Below are positions 46,782 through 59,900 of a stretch of 64,000 bases of DNA, in pieces. Origin of the DNA: Nymphaea colorata (taxonomy: Eukaryota; Streptophyta; Magnoliopsida; Nymphaeales; Nymphaeaceae). Every line of letters starts with the position of its first letter. Within the stretch, counting starts at the first letter, position 1. A model generated the notes under the pieces. It did no database searches and was not told the DNA's origin. It saw only the letters and a list, made by a program, of their open reading frames with translations. Location: contig NC_045147.1 of the NCBI RefSeq assembly GCF_008831285.2, positions 13,804,854 to 13,868,853 of the forward strand, in the 5' to 3' direction. The position numbers were made by a program, and so were the translations under genes.

Positions 46782-46988
46782 ATTGCTTGAACTTTGTAAC
46801 TATAACTGATGACATTTCTTGAATGAATCATCTTTAGCCAAAAAGTGGTTCGGTGTTGGTGGCTGGTGTTCCTCTTGGCCGATAACTTCACTCATGTCTT
46901 TTTCTCATTTCTATTTACTTTAATTTGTACAATCGATATGGTCGTTTTTGCTTCTGTGGCGTACAAATCTAGAATTTCGAATGATGGA

Positions 46989-46989
<1 letters not shown>

Positions 46990-47049
<60 letters not shown>
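46990..47049. repeat. Compound microsatellite (TC)n-(AC)n
   Basis: About 23 bp of TC run into about 37 bp of AC between H3 copy 4 and MutS2. Confidence 0.95.
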
Positions 47050-47050
<1 letters not shown>

Positions 47051-47332
47051 GTTTCTAGCCATTGTCGTCAATGTTCTGGATCTGTTTGGCTTTCCTGAAT
47101 TTCGATACGCAATTCTAATGGCCTCCCATTTGATCTGTGTAACGTAATGGTAGTTGTTTTCAATGCAATGGAATGGAATGGAGGCTGCAGGTACTTTGGT
47201 TTGGACTATCCTATTTTTTGAGGGTAATGTCGTCATTTGGTCGTTCGAGTTCTTACTTCTTATCCCATATCGGCGGGTTCAAATGTATAATGGATAGCGT
47301 CAAAGCCGTGCTTCCCATTTTGCCGCTAAAAG

Positions 47333-50300
47333 ATGATTTCGAGAGTGTATCTGCTGAACAAATCTTGCCCAATCTTTTCGTCGTCGACGTCCCTTCGTCA
47401 TCTCCCCAACACGCAGCATCTTCCCATCCCGCAAATTGGTTCTCGCCTAAGATGGCTATGCGATGAAGTCCAACGGGGACGGGTTTCTTGGAGAACGGGG
47501 GCTGTCCAGATGCGCGGCTCCCCGTTGGAGTCTGAAGCGTTGCTGGATAGCTTAAGGGTTCTGGAGTGGGATAAGGTCTGTGATTCCGTGGCTGCTTTCG
47601 CAGGGACGTCGCTTGGAAAGGAGGCCCTCTTGGTTAGCCCGTTTCTCTCTGGAAGAATTCCCGAATTCATTTGACCCTTTTTTCATGATACAGATTCTAG
47701 TTCGTGCCTTTCGATTGTTGCTCTAACTAGCTTTCCTTGGAATTTTAGGTCCAACTGAATTCTTTGGGTTTGTGCTATGAAGACAGCTTGGCCCTTCAAA
47801 AGGAAACCACCACTGTGGTTGAGATGCTCAAGTATGGTGTTGGTGGTCTGGATTTTGCTTCCCTTGACCTTGCTAAGGTGGTTTGTTTGACATTGATTAG
47901 TTAACTTTCTTAGTTTATTTTTTATTTAAGGAAAAAAAAAGCAACTATCATTTTTTTGCTTTTCTCTTGCTTCTGTATGCTACTTTGTATATATAGTTAT
48001 ACGCTTTGCTCTTGGCATGAACCTGGGCAAGTTGGTCTCTTCTCAAGCTAATGGATTTTTCAGATCATCCGTTCTTAGAACATGTCTCAGAATGGCTAGT
48101 TACTAAAACATCAAAATCTTTGTTCTGGCGAAAAATGAATGTTCTTGTTGCAACTTGGAACATCACATTGTCATAGAACTAGTGGCAGGGCTGTTGACGA
48201 GCTTCTGTCGAGTGACTATGAAAAAACACGCCATAGTTAAAACGCGAGATAAAATTGACGAACCTGGCAAATGAGGTGGCGTTCTTTCGGAGTGGCTGAA
48301 GAAAGCGGCGAACGCAATTCAGTCATTGGACTATGCCATTGTGCTTAACTCCATCCTCTTGACTTGCATTTTAAGGATACATAACAGGGAAAAGGAAATA
48401 GGTTCTATGTTGGTTTAGAGGAGGGAAAAGGAAAGTGTTTTGTTATCCTTCCAGGTGTTACCCTCGGGACGGCGGAACAGTGAGGGGCTAGGATTTCCAC
48501 TTCCCACGAATTATAGAAAATGTAGAAACGGTGAGAATTCTAATCCTTATAGATATTGGAACTTATAGGGAAGAGTAACAGTAGAATGAAGACGCGTGAG
48601 GAGCGAGGGTTCCCTTTTTTCTCTTTTCACAAGTCTGCTTAATATGGCAGGAAAGGAAAGTGCTTAGACTTCATAGCTTACCCAGGTATTTTGCGTCTTG
48701 ACCTTAGATGAGTCGGTGCCATGTGGTGATACGTGGAATTTTGAAGTCTGTACCGACAGGTACTTGCTTTATTTTGTCAGAGGCTTCCTTGTCTATTATC
48801 CACATGGTAGATGTGCTTCTTAGAGGACTGCTACATGAATTTCATTGGCAAATGATGGTTAGCATGTGGTTGCAATTCTGCATATTTTTCATCTAATTTG
48901 TAAGAAATCTTCTAGACATTTCATTCCAATTAAACATCTGCTGGTCACTTGACTGTGTGCTTTCCCATGCTGTATTTGTTTTCTATTTCATTTTTTTTTG
49001 TGTGTATAAATAATCTATTTGTCTGGTTTTTTGAAGGTTAAGTCTGCTATTGACCGTGCATCAAGGGGTTTTGCAATGAGTGGAACTGAAGTGATGGCTT
49101 TAGTTGCCTTACTGCAACTTGCTGACAATCTGCAAATGTCTTTGAAGATTATTCTGAAAGAAAACATAGACTTGTCACACCGGTTCGAGCCACTTTCAGA
49201 CATGGTGATTTTGTTGTCCAAACTTAGCCATTTGCAAAATTGATGGTTACCTTCTTGGGGGCTAATTTGGTTCTGGTTTAAATCCATCCTACAGATATTG
49301 GGCATGGTTGTCAATCGAGCGTTGGTTAGGGATGCATTTCAAGTACTTGATGAAGAAGGATGTGTGAAAGATACTGCGGTATGTTCTTGGGCAGGAAATG
49401 TGGTTTGAGTTTTCTTTTATTTGGTGATCTCATATGTTTGGGAAGACTATAGGTGCATTAATCATGATCTGGGTTTATGGCCAATTCTGGATAGTGGATA
49501 TCGCCATGATTAAGAATTTGAGGCTTTTTCATTCTCCTACTGCGTCTTAACAACTGTCAACTCTATGTGAAATTACGCAGGGCCAGTTTAAAGTGCCCTA
49601 CTTGCAACCTTTTTCTTTTGTTTTTCCCCTTATTGATCATAAAATTTGTTTCATGTGTTCCATTTACGAAACTTTGAATCTAATATTCAACACGTGCACC
49701 CTGTTTTAGTTATGACTTATGACACCACAAGGTTTGGAGAGCCAAGCCTTTAACTATTGGATATCTGTAGATAACTATATAAACATAAAGATTGCTGATT
49801 ACAGGTTTGCCATTGAAGAAACTGTAGAGATCATGGGTGGTGTTGTGGTAATAGTAAAATTGATAGGCCTCTGGGACTTCATAATATGTGGTATAGGTAC
49901 CATTATATTTGCCAATTTATGTGCACGTATGTGTTGCTGTGTTTAGGAACTCATGCATGCATGCATGCTTGTGTGTGTGTGTATGTGTTTCTTTTTCTGG
50001 TGTCAGGATTTTGTCATTTTACTCATTTGTTGTAGAATGTGGTGTTTGCATATTCCTTATGCTTTTTAAACTAAGCAACTTGGAGAGCAATGATATTTCC
50101 TTGCCTTCCAGGAATTTCCTGCATTCTCTCTGAATAATGCTCTTCTTTGAGTGCAGAGTTCGGAACTAAAGCGCTACCGCAACCAAGTGAGAGGGCTTGA
50201 ACAAAAGGTGCTTTTTATGTTCATCCTTTTTTTTGGTGTTATATTGGTAAAATATGTACCTTGAATAGTGGGGGTTTACACTTGTTCTTTTTGGAAGATC

Positions 50301-50858
50301 TAATGATGTTCTGTTGATTCTTTGCACATAATACAAACAGCTAGGTCTAGATGATAAGTGCAACTATGCAAAAAATGAAGTTGTTTTCTCAACATATCCT
50401 TAACAAACAAACATTATCTACTTTATCATGTTCCACACCTGCTTCCTTGACATGTAATATGTGTTCATTCTTTCCATATCTGGAGGTTTATGATGTTAAA
50501 CCTTGTCTCATTCATTTGCTAGTTTTGATAGTTGCTTCTTCTTGGTCTATGCGGTTTTTCACTGCCAGCATTCTATGCAATTTGTCACCTTATAATGCTA
50601 TTTTCAAGTGTACTCAGTAAATGTTTATAAACCCAGCCAAGTCAACTTGGTTGACTCGGTCCTCAACCTGGTAAAAAAAAAATGTAAAAACCAGAAATTG
50701 TCATGTTGAGAGAAAAAAAAAGGTGTTGGAGCATTTTCGTCATCTAGTATTAGTTTACAACTTTTCCTCCTTGTTTTTCCCTCAACCGGCAATCGTGAAA
50801 AAGATTAAGGGCTGAGATTGTTTTTTTCCGTCTCGCATCTATCTAGCACCTACCAATT

Positions 50859-50903
<45 letters not shown>

Positions 50904-53900
50904 GTGCACACCCCCACCCACACAAACACACACATATATTACTATACATGTTAACTGTTATATATCAGTTTTATAATGAATCAAAACTACTATTTTATAC
51001 ATATGAAAATATACTGTATGCAAAAAATGAAGTTGTCAAAACCAGGCCGAGTGACTGGGTTGGCCTGGCGAGTCACGAGTCAGTTCACTCTGAGTCGAGT
51101 CTAGAGTCATTGAGCTTTAAAACCGGTTCATTTAGTTCTAGAAGATAGTCTTTTGTCATGTGTATGCATGTTCATATTGGCCTGCATGTCTATGTGGATA
51201 CGTAAATGCACATGATACAGACATGCAATTGTGTACCTCAGATCTCAGTGGAGCAGAGCTCTAGATGGGTACAATGATTTAAGACGTTGATGCAAGTGCA
51301 ACCAAAGGCCATCGCAAGAAGTAAGCAGCACATTTTACTAGTTGGAACTCCAAACCATCACTAATTTTGTAACACCATGTCTGACAACACACCTAGAAGC
51401 GAGCACAACTTTATTTTGAGTTTGACTGTGCATGAAAGGAACACAACAGGGTACGCTTGTCCATCCCAGTAGCAGAAGCTGGTACCTTTTCATCACTTAA
51501 GAGAAATGTATCCTGCATCTGTCGAAATAAAGTAGAACTGACATATTAGTTTCACATTATGTTTTCTGGTAGGTTAAGTTTCTATGACCAGTTCTGATTG
51601 CTTTATCTTTCTTGACATGGGAACTGAAAATATTTAATCCTTCCATTGGCTTCTAATTTGTTTTGCCATACCTTGCAACAAACTCTTTAGTGTTCTTTAC
51701 CCATCATTTGGTAGAGATGACAAACATTTGTATATGTCAAATAAATGCTCTCTGTTGCTTTGTTACGTAATGACCTTTCTGTCCTCGTGAATCTGTTGAT
51801 CCTTTTTAACTAGTGGTGCAGATCAGTGTTGTATGTAACATAGCTATCATATAATATGTTACTTTACATATTGTAACTATGAAAGAAAACAACATGAAGA
51901 CACCCTTGAAACCAGTGTCAGGGTCATAGCTACACGTTATTGTGTATAACTTTCGAATTTCGGTGCACTGCGTATCATATGTTACAGTACAATATGGAAT
52001 GTAACTTTTTTTTTTTTGGGAGTTGTTTAATTTATAAATGTAACAAGGCTGGATATTAAGTTCGGCATGAAAGGCACATTACAGTATGATATGTTGTGTA
52101 GCTTAAGCGTCATGTTACACCTTGAAAACGTAGAAAGTGTTAAAGGAGTTTTTTGGACATATAAATTAATTAAGACTGAAAATTAAGTTCAACACTAAAG
52201 ACATTCTACACATTTAAAGTGAAAACATAAATTTTAGGGTTGATTTCATGCAAGAAAGTTAGAGCTTTTGTAGTTTTTCTTATAAGAGCCTACATTTGCC
52301 CTAAAAGAAAAAAATTCAAGTTTTATGATTATTAACTAGTTTACACCTTAAAGACTCTAAGGAGTAATCATGCATAACCCATACTTGCTTATTTTGATAC
52401 CCCATATAAATATTGTGATTAATTTAAGTGGTTAATTTTGATTATGTCTAATGAATGCATGCACATTGTAGGTGGTATATACTTCCAGTTACTTACGTTT
52501 TATTGATCCATGATTTTTTTGTAAAAAAAAAATTTTCCCTATGTTTCCTAATTTATTTTTATTAAATTTTTAGTATCCAAAAGATAAAATTTGTGATTTT
52601 GTCATTATGTTACATATCTAACTTTGCACCTGACTCAGGTTGCGTTACACATTTACAATATCAGTATAGATGAAACCCCCAGTTATGCATTTTCTCTATA
52701 TTTTGTCTCATTTGCAATTAGGCATTGTGTTAACTTGTTTATATTTATTCTCTTGAGTGCAAGGCTTGGCATCTTTCTTGTGTTTGCAAAGATGGTATTC
52801 ATGTGCTATTGAATGACACGTGCTGCTCTGATTTTCTTCAGTTGTACTTGCTGATGGATAGCTTTTTGAAGAATGCAGCCGATAATGCATTCTCGCAGGC
52901 AAGTTTACTTCAGTTGATACATGTACATTGTTACTGTCCAACTTGATGACCATGTGCTTTGCTTATTACCCAAGGAAGTGAGCAATGTTGAGGGAAGGTG
53001 GTGCATAAAGATCAGTTCCGATCAAGCAACTGTTCCTGGGTTGCTACTAAGAGGGTAGGATATATCTTAAACTTTCCTTTATCAGTTTTATTTTTTGGCT
53101 TTCAAATTATTTGTGAATGATAGGATTTTATTTGCATTTATCCTCAATTGACAACATATTCACATTTTTAGTTAATAGTGTATAACTTTATTTCAAGCTC
53201 ATATTAGAAGATTACCTTTGTTGCAATTGTATATTTATGTCCTGGAGGTAGATGGAGGAGCTTCAACTTGTTATAATTTCAAGATTTGCTGGTTATGGTC
53301 AGCCAGGTGTCAAGGAGATGTTGTGTTTGTGTCTGGCATCAAACAAAAAGAAGCTTCATTACATTCAGGATGGCAGGTTATGAATAAATTATGGTGGTTG
53401 AAAGTACACATCCTTCATGCTATAGGACCTTGTTAATTGGATTGAGAAAGTGTATTTCGAGGTCATTTTTGCCTTGTGACAATTAGAGTGAGATACAAAT
53501 CTCACAGTTGGCAAATCCAGCTAGTTGACTTTGGAATCACCAAGTTCAACCAGATCGACAAGGGACTGGTCACGAGTCAAGTGCTGATCCAAATGCAACT
53601 GAATCCTGGGGGATTTGGTTATGTGTTGGCTGAATAGGTTCAGGATCACCTGATTCTAGACGTAAGTATTACCCAATGTCACTAAGAAGTGAACTGTAGT
53701 TGCTTATTCAAAACAAATTAATCTAATACATGTTCTTTATTAGTCATTATTTTGTAGTTTTGTTCGTAAACTCTAGTTATTTTATTGTATTTATTCAATA
53801 GCTACTTGGTATTTTATAGATATGCTCAAATTTTCATGATTTTGTAGTAAAAGTACTTTATAAAATTTATAACTTGACTCCGCAAGTGGCCAAGTCTACT

Positions 53901-56900
53901 CTCTAACTCATGTCCCAATAGTCAGCCGACCCAAGTCTGATTCACAGGTTTGTCAACTACGATGAATCTTCTTCAATTCCATTCATCACAGTGGGAATCA
54001 TATTGAAATTTATCAACACTTCATTAGACAAAAGATAGTAGGCACATAGAGGGAGTCTCATTATGTTGCCACTGAAAATCAAGTGGTTGACTTATCCAAC
54101 CAAGAATTGGCAAAATACAGGTTTTGGTTCCTAAAGATGAGTTATCCATATTCTAAACCATGATGGAATTGGATCAGTTTGCTAATTTGCAACGTCAACC
54201 TCAGAGCCAAACCAATTATCTAAATCATGTTACTAATTAAATCCTAAACCCTGAAGCTATTAGGCACCATCTTGATCAGACTGGTTATTTCTGAACTTTT
54301 GGTTCCTACTTGTGAGATGGGCACTTCAGTGTATTCTGAAGAATCCATTATGTGAACTTTAGGCCATTTGTCTTCTGGATGTTTGTCGATTTGTGCCCCG
54401 TTTCTTTGCCAGTTGACATGTAGGCTTAGGAAAGAATGGCATGGTGCTTTAGTACAAAATTGATGTGGTATATTTGCCCATGTCGGATCAAACTTATGTT
54501 GATTGATTACAGTTAAATTTTATGTTAGAAGGTCTAGGCTCTCTTGACATAGCTTTGAGGTTCATAGTGTTTTCCCTACCTGGCAGTGGGTGGTCCACCT
54601 TCAACCATATTAGATGTCCTACTGAACCTTCCAGAATGAATCGGTAAGGAAACTGTCTTGACATGAATCACATGATGGTATGTCACCCAGACATTCCAGT
54701 TCACTTCATCGACATACTCAAACAAGTTCCAGGCATAGTTATATTATGTCATTAATTTTATCATGCACTTATGATTCTTGTTTGCTTGTTTTCTAGTCAC
54801 TTGCAGTCTTTTTATCTTAAAAAGTTATCATAATTCTTTCAGCTCTAATGTGGTATTAAAGTTTGATATTTTAGTTATGGTAATGTGTTGTTGAAGCTTT
54901 TGCATTTGTGGTTGTCTTCATGATGCTATTCAAGCATTTGCACTTGAGATGATGATACCATGCTTCACCACTTTAGGTTGACTTTTCTGGACACAAACAC
55001 TACACAACAGAATAAAATAAAAAGCAGCATGGAAACAAACCGTTTTCCTTTTGTGAACTCAAACTTATTAACTACCTTTGACCAAATGATTTTAAGTAAA
55101 AAAGAAAAAGAAAAAGAAAAATTCTGTATGTGCAACAAAATGCCCATAAATTCTGGAACTTCTAAACCAGATAATGAGTAGCTTTTGAATGACGAGCAGA
55201 ACCAAGTTAACTTTTGTCCTTACTGTATATCAGTGGACTGCATACTCTGGTAAATTCTAAGTGCCATCACAGTGTGATGTTTTTAGGAAGTAGTGCTTTT
55301 AAGAAATCTGATTGTAGTTTATGTTATGCTGAATACACCCAAATTTTTTCATGCCTTCTTGAGGGATGCACAATTAATTGCCTAAGGTTGTGAATTTTAA
55401 TGTTTCATAATAAGATAATAGTTTTTAACAGTATTTTGATTTTTTTTAATTATTTTTGAAATAGGGAAAATGTTTTTTTGTTAATAAAAATTTAACAATG
55501 ATAGGTTCTTTCATTGTAAATGTCCAATTTGCACATTAGACCTGTGGGTGTCTTTTATTTGGAGGCATAGCAAAGGAGGTACTGGTTTAAAATTAATATG
55601 TTTTTACTCTGATTAAGACACTTATTTCTCTCAGGTAAAATAACTTGAGTTGTTGATTGGAGAATCTGTTCTAATCTTAAGTTGAAATAACTTTGATTTT
55701 TTTTTATATTTGTTTTTTGTTCACGTGAAACGGTGGAAGTTGTATTACTTTCGGAATCTGACTATATGCTTTGCGAAAAACTTTAGTTTTGTCCTCCATA
55801 CTCCACAACTGCTCGGTTTCAGTTCTACATGATCCCACCATGCAGTAACATGCTGGAGATATCTTTGCAGTTGTCCATGTGTTCCTGTGTTCCAATGAAG
55901 TTGGCAGCTTTAGCTTATTTTACTGACAGATGCTGCTAATTTTAGTGGGCCAGGTGCCGAAAACTTTGTGGAGCCGATCTCTGCCGTTCCATTAAATGAT
56001 GAGTTGGAGCAAGCAAGAAACTTAGCTGTGAAAGCTGAACTGGATGTGCTTTATAAGTTGACACAGAAGGTTTACTGATCAAAAGATTGTGCAGAATTCT
56101 AGTACATTTGAAGAGTGAAAGGCTTGTCATGTTTCTTGTCCTTGTTGATTGGCAGATGCAGGCAGGCATTGAAGACCTTTATAGATTGCTAGATGTCATT
56201 GTTCAAATGGACATGGTAAGTAGACAAAATCTTTAAAATATAGTATAAGCAATCACATTCTTATGCATGGATGCTTGGGATTTGGCTTCTATGATTAAAG
56301 TACTATGAAAAGCGAGTTTTAGTGTTGCCTTTGCTTGCAGTCCAATGTCATTAAATGTTATTATTTGTTTCTCATGCTTGTGTCATGTGCACCGAGGCAT
56401 AAAATAATGAATTAATAATTCATGAATTAGCTTCAAAGAAGCTTACAAAGAATGGAACCAAATGGTTCCTTAAAAGCCTCAAGAAAGAGCTGTTGGAGGC
56501 CCCAGCAACTAGAACTCTACTCATTTAACTTTTGAGGGGCTAATAATAGATAAATAATTAAATGGCCATGTGGTCTTAATATAGGAATAGTCAAATTTAT
56601 GTGGGCTGGTGTAGGCAATTGCTCACACAAGCCCACATGTGCCACTGCCATTGCCCAGATACTAAAGTCATTTTCTGAGGATGGTGTAACATCAGGAGAT
56701 CCAGTCCAACATTCTCCTGCCTCTATGAAATTGTAATCCAGCAAAGGGAAAAAAGGATAAGGAGCCTTCAAGAACCCAATTGATGGGGATTTTCAAGATT
56801 TTTCGTTTGGTTTCCCATGAGGTGTGTCATTACAATATAATGAAAAAATTTAGGATAAATGGTTGAATCACTGGCAAATGTGTGCTCTTTTACATGCCAA

Positions 56901-59900
56901 ATCACAGCCGCATGGTGTCATATATTAGCTCAACTGTCTGGCTACACATGCTGATTTATCCATCTATATACTCAAGAGGGTGATCATTTATCCCTTCACA
57001 GTTGATACTTGGCTTCCCTAATATTCTTGGTGCAGTCAATGTTTTAGCAGTTGTTCATATGGCATGAATTCTGAACCTGATTAGTTTTTGCATGAATATG
57101 ATTCTCAGATGTGCATGACCTTTGTTTTCTCATGTGGGAAGCAATGTTGTTTCAAAAATTTATTAAATATAACCAATCAAAGACCATCCTGAGGGAAATA
57201 TAAAATGCTCAAAATTGGCAAATTAAGGTGATCTAACATGAAGATCCATTCAATCCCCATTAAGCTCAGTATATATCCCCTAAACAGGGTATCGGGTCTT
57301 ATTAGTTGCTAACCACTCACCCGACCCACTACTTACTAAACAAGGTGACAGCCACCCGATTCAAGTCCAAATAGAAACATGGAAATGAAATGCTATCAAA
57401 AGAAATGTGATAAAATGGTGTGAAATCTGGGAACCTTTGCTGATTGTCTTCAGCCCATTCCCAGGTAGCAGGGATATCGTCGTGATGGTTCCATTCTATG
57501 AGCCATTCTTCTTCTGCTCCCCTGTTACACCTGATTTTCCTGAGTCTCAGTCGTCTGTAGGGATACATGGAAGGATGTTTGTCCAGAACTGGGGCTGTGT
57601 GGGCTAATCTTCAGCACTAGAGGCAGGGCAGGTTTTAAGCTTAGATTCATGAAAGATTGGGTGTATGGCTTTGCCATCTGGAAGTTGTAGTTCATATGGC
57701 AAGGATCCAAGTCTGCACTTAATCAGGCCCGAAGAAACGTGGGGCAAGCTTATTGTACCACTAGGTAGGCGGAATCCTGCTCTTTGGGTTGGTCTGCGCA
57801 AGTAGACCCAGTCTCTAGCATTGTATTGCTGGTCTTCATACCTTCAATTGTATTGTATCACCATACGGTTCCAGGCAGTTGATAAATGCTCCTTGAGATC
57901 CTTAAGCACAACATCACGACACCTCAGATGCAGGTCTACTTCTTCCTCTCTTGCGAACCAGGTTGGTACCTGCGAACATCTGGGGGTGGCCTCCCATACA
58001 CAGCTTCAAATGGAGACATACCTGTGGAAGAATGCCAATGTGTGTTGTAGGCTAGCTCTGTGCATGACAAATAGTCTGCGCACAGCCTTGGTCGCTGACC
58101 TGCAAAACACCGTAAGTAAGTCTCCAAGCATCTATTTACCACCTCCTTTTGCCCATCCTTTTAGGGGTGGTATGCAGTGCTCATTTGCAACTTGGTGCCC
58201 TGTAGCTGAAAATATTCGTACCAAAATGCATTTAGGAAGAGGGGGTTCACAGTCACTAGTGATGGAGTGTGGCATTCCATGCAACCGTCCTATGTAATCT
58301 TGGAAGGACTTAGCCACAGATTTGGTTGTGTATGGGTGGGCTAGGGGCACAAAATGAGCATACTTCGAAAGGCGATCTACCACCACCATGATCACTGACT
58401 TTCCTCGCGAGAGGGGGAGTCCTTCTATGAAATCCATGGAGAGGTCCTCCCAAATCTGCTCTGGAATTGGTAGTGGCTGCAGTAAACCAGCCGCCTTCAT
58501 CGTTTCATATTTATTGCGTTTGCATACGTCCCAGTACCTAACATATTCTCTGATGCCTCTTCATGCCTGGCCAAAAGAAGGTGGGGCGCAGCCTGCAATA
58601 TGTTCCTTCAACCTCTTCATGTCCCGTTGCATTAGCAGTATGGAAATGATCCAGGAGTATCGCTGGCAGGTCAGTTTCAGGAGGGATAATTATCCTTCCG
58701 TTGCGATACAGGTAAGGTAGTGGACCTTGAATTTGTGGAAAGCATGTCGTCTTATATTATTACAAAAGTACAAGGACAATCTTTGATGCACTGAACTGAG
58801 GAAGCACGCTGGTGAGAGGCCTTGACTTGCTCCCACAGATCCAAACTCCAAACGAACCCTTGACAAGGCTAGTAGGGTAGTTGCAGCTTGCTGTTCTGCT
58901 GCCCATGACAGGCTATCAGTAGCACCATTTTCCTTCCCCTTGCGAAAGTACACTTCGAAGTTGAAGCCCATCAATTTTAAGATCCATCGCTGGAGAACAG
59001 GTGAGAGGGTTCGCTGTTGGAGGCAGAATCTTAAACTGTTGTGGTCTGTCAGCACTACGAATTTTCGTCCCAATAAATAGTGCCTCCACTTCATAACTGC
59101 CTAACGATGGCCATGAGTTCTTCATTAGTCAATTTTGCACTGAAGGCTGTTCCCATGGCTTTGCTGAAAAAGCCTATCGGATGTTTATCTTGATTTAATA
59201 CAGCCCCTACTCCCGCGTTTGAAGCGTCGGATTCTACCACAAATGGTAGCTGGAAATTTGGCATCTGTAACACAGGGGCTGTTGTCACAGCCTCTTCCAA
59301 TTTGGCAAAGGCTTCCTCAGCCTTCTCATCCCACATGAATTGCCCCTTTTTAGTGAGCGATGTTAATGGAGAGGCTATAATCCCATATCCACGCACAAAC
59401 TTGTGGTAATACCCCACAAGTCTTAAAAATGCTTACAGCTCTCTCACGGTTTTGGGCTGTACCCAGTCATTGACAAAAACTACTTTATCTTCTTCCATCC
59501 TCACTTGCCCTCGGCTGATCACGTCCTAGGAAAGAGACCTGCATGGTGCTAAAGGTACACTTGGATATGTTAGCCTTCAGTTGGTTCTGCTGCAGCATGT
59601 AGAGAACGGTGCACAGGTGCTGCAAGTGCTCTTCCTTCAAGACCCCTATGAATGCCCCCACCAAGGGTTCCACTGGCCACCCTTTAACCATGTTGTTCAC
59701 GCTTTCAAACCTCTCTTGGTATTCCATTACTGAACCTGTCTGCTTGATTTTGGAGGGTTCAAACATTGTAATCCAGGTTTGTAGAGGGACCAAAACAAGC
59801 GGCCAGTGCCTCTACCATCGTCTCCCAACTCGGTTTTCCTTGATGGGCCAATATCCACCAATACCACCTTATCGCAGCTATTTCAAAGTGTACTGCTGCA

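Noticed and set aside
53500-53970. Possible MITE in MutS2 intron 7 (AGTTGGCAAATCC / AGTTGACAAACC ends)
   Set aside because: End similarity is short and no target duplication was found.
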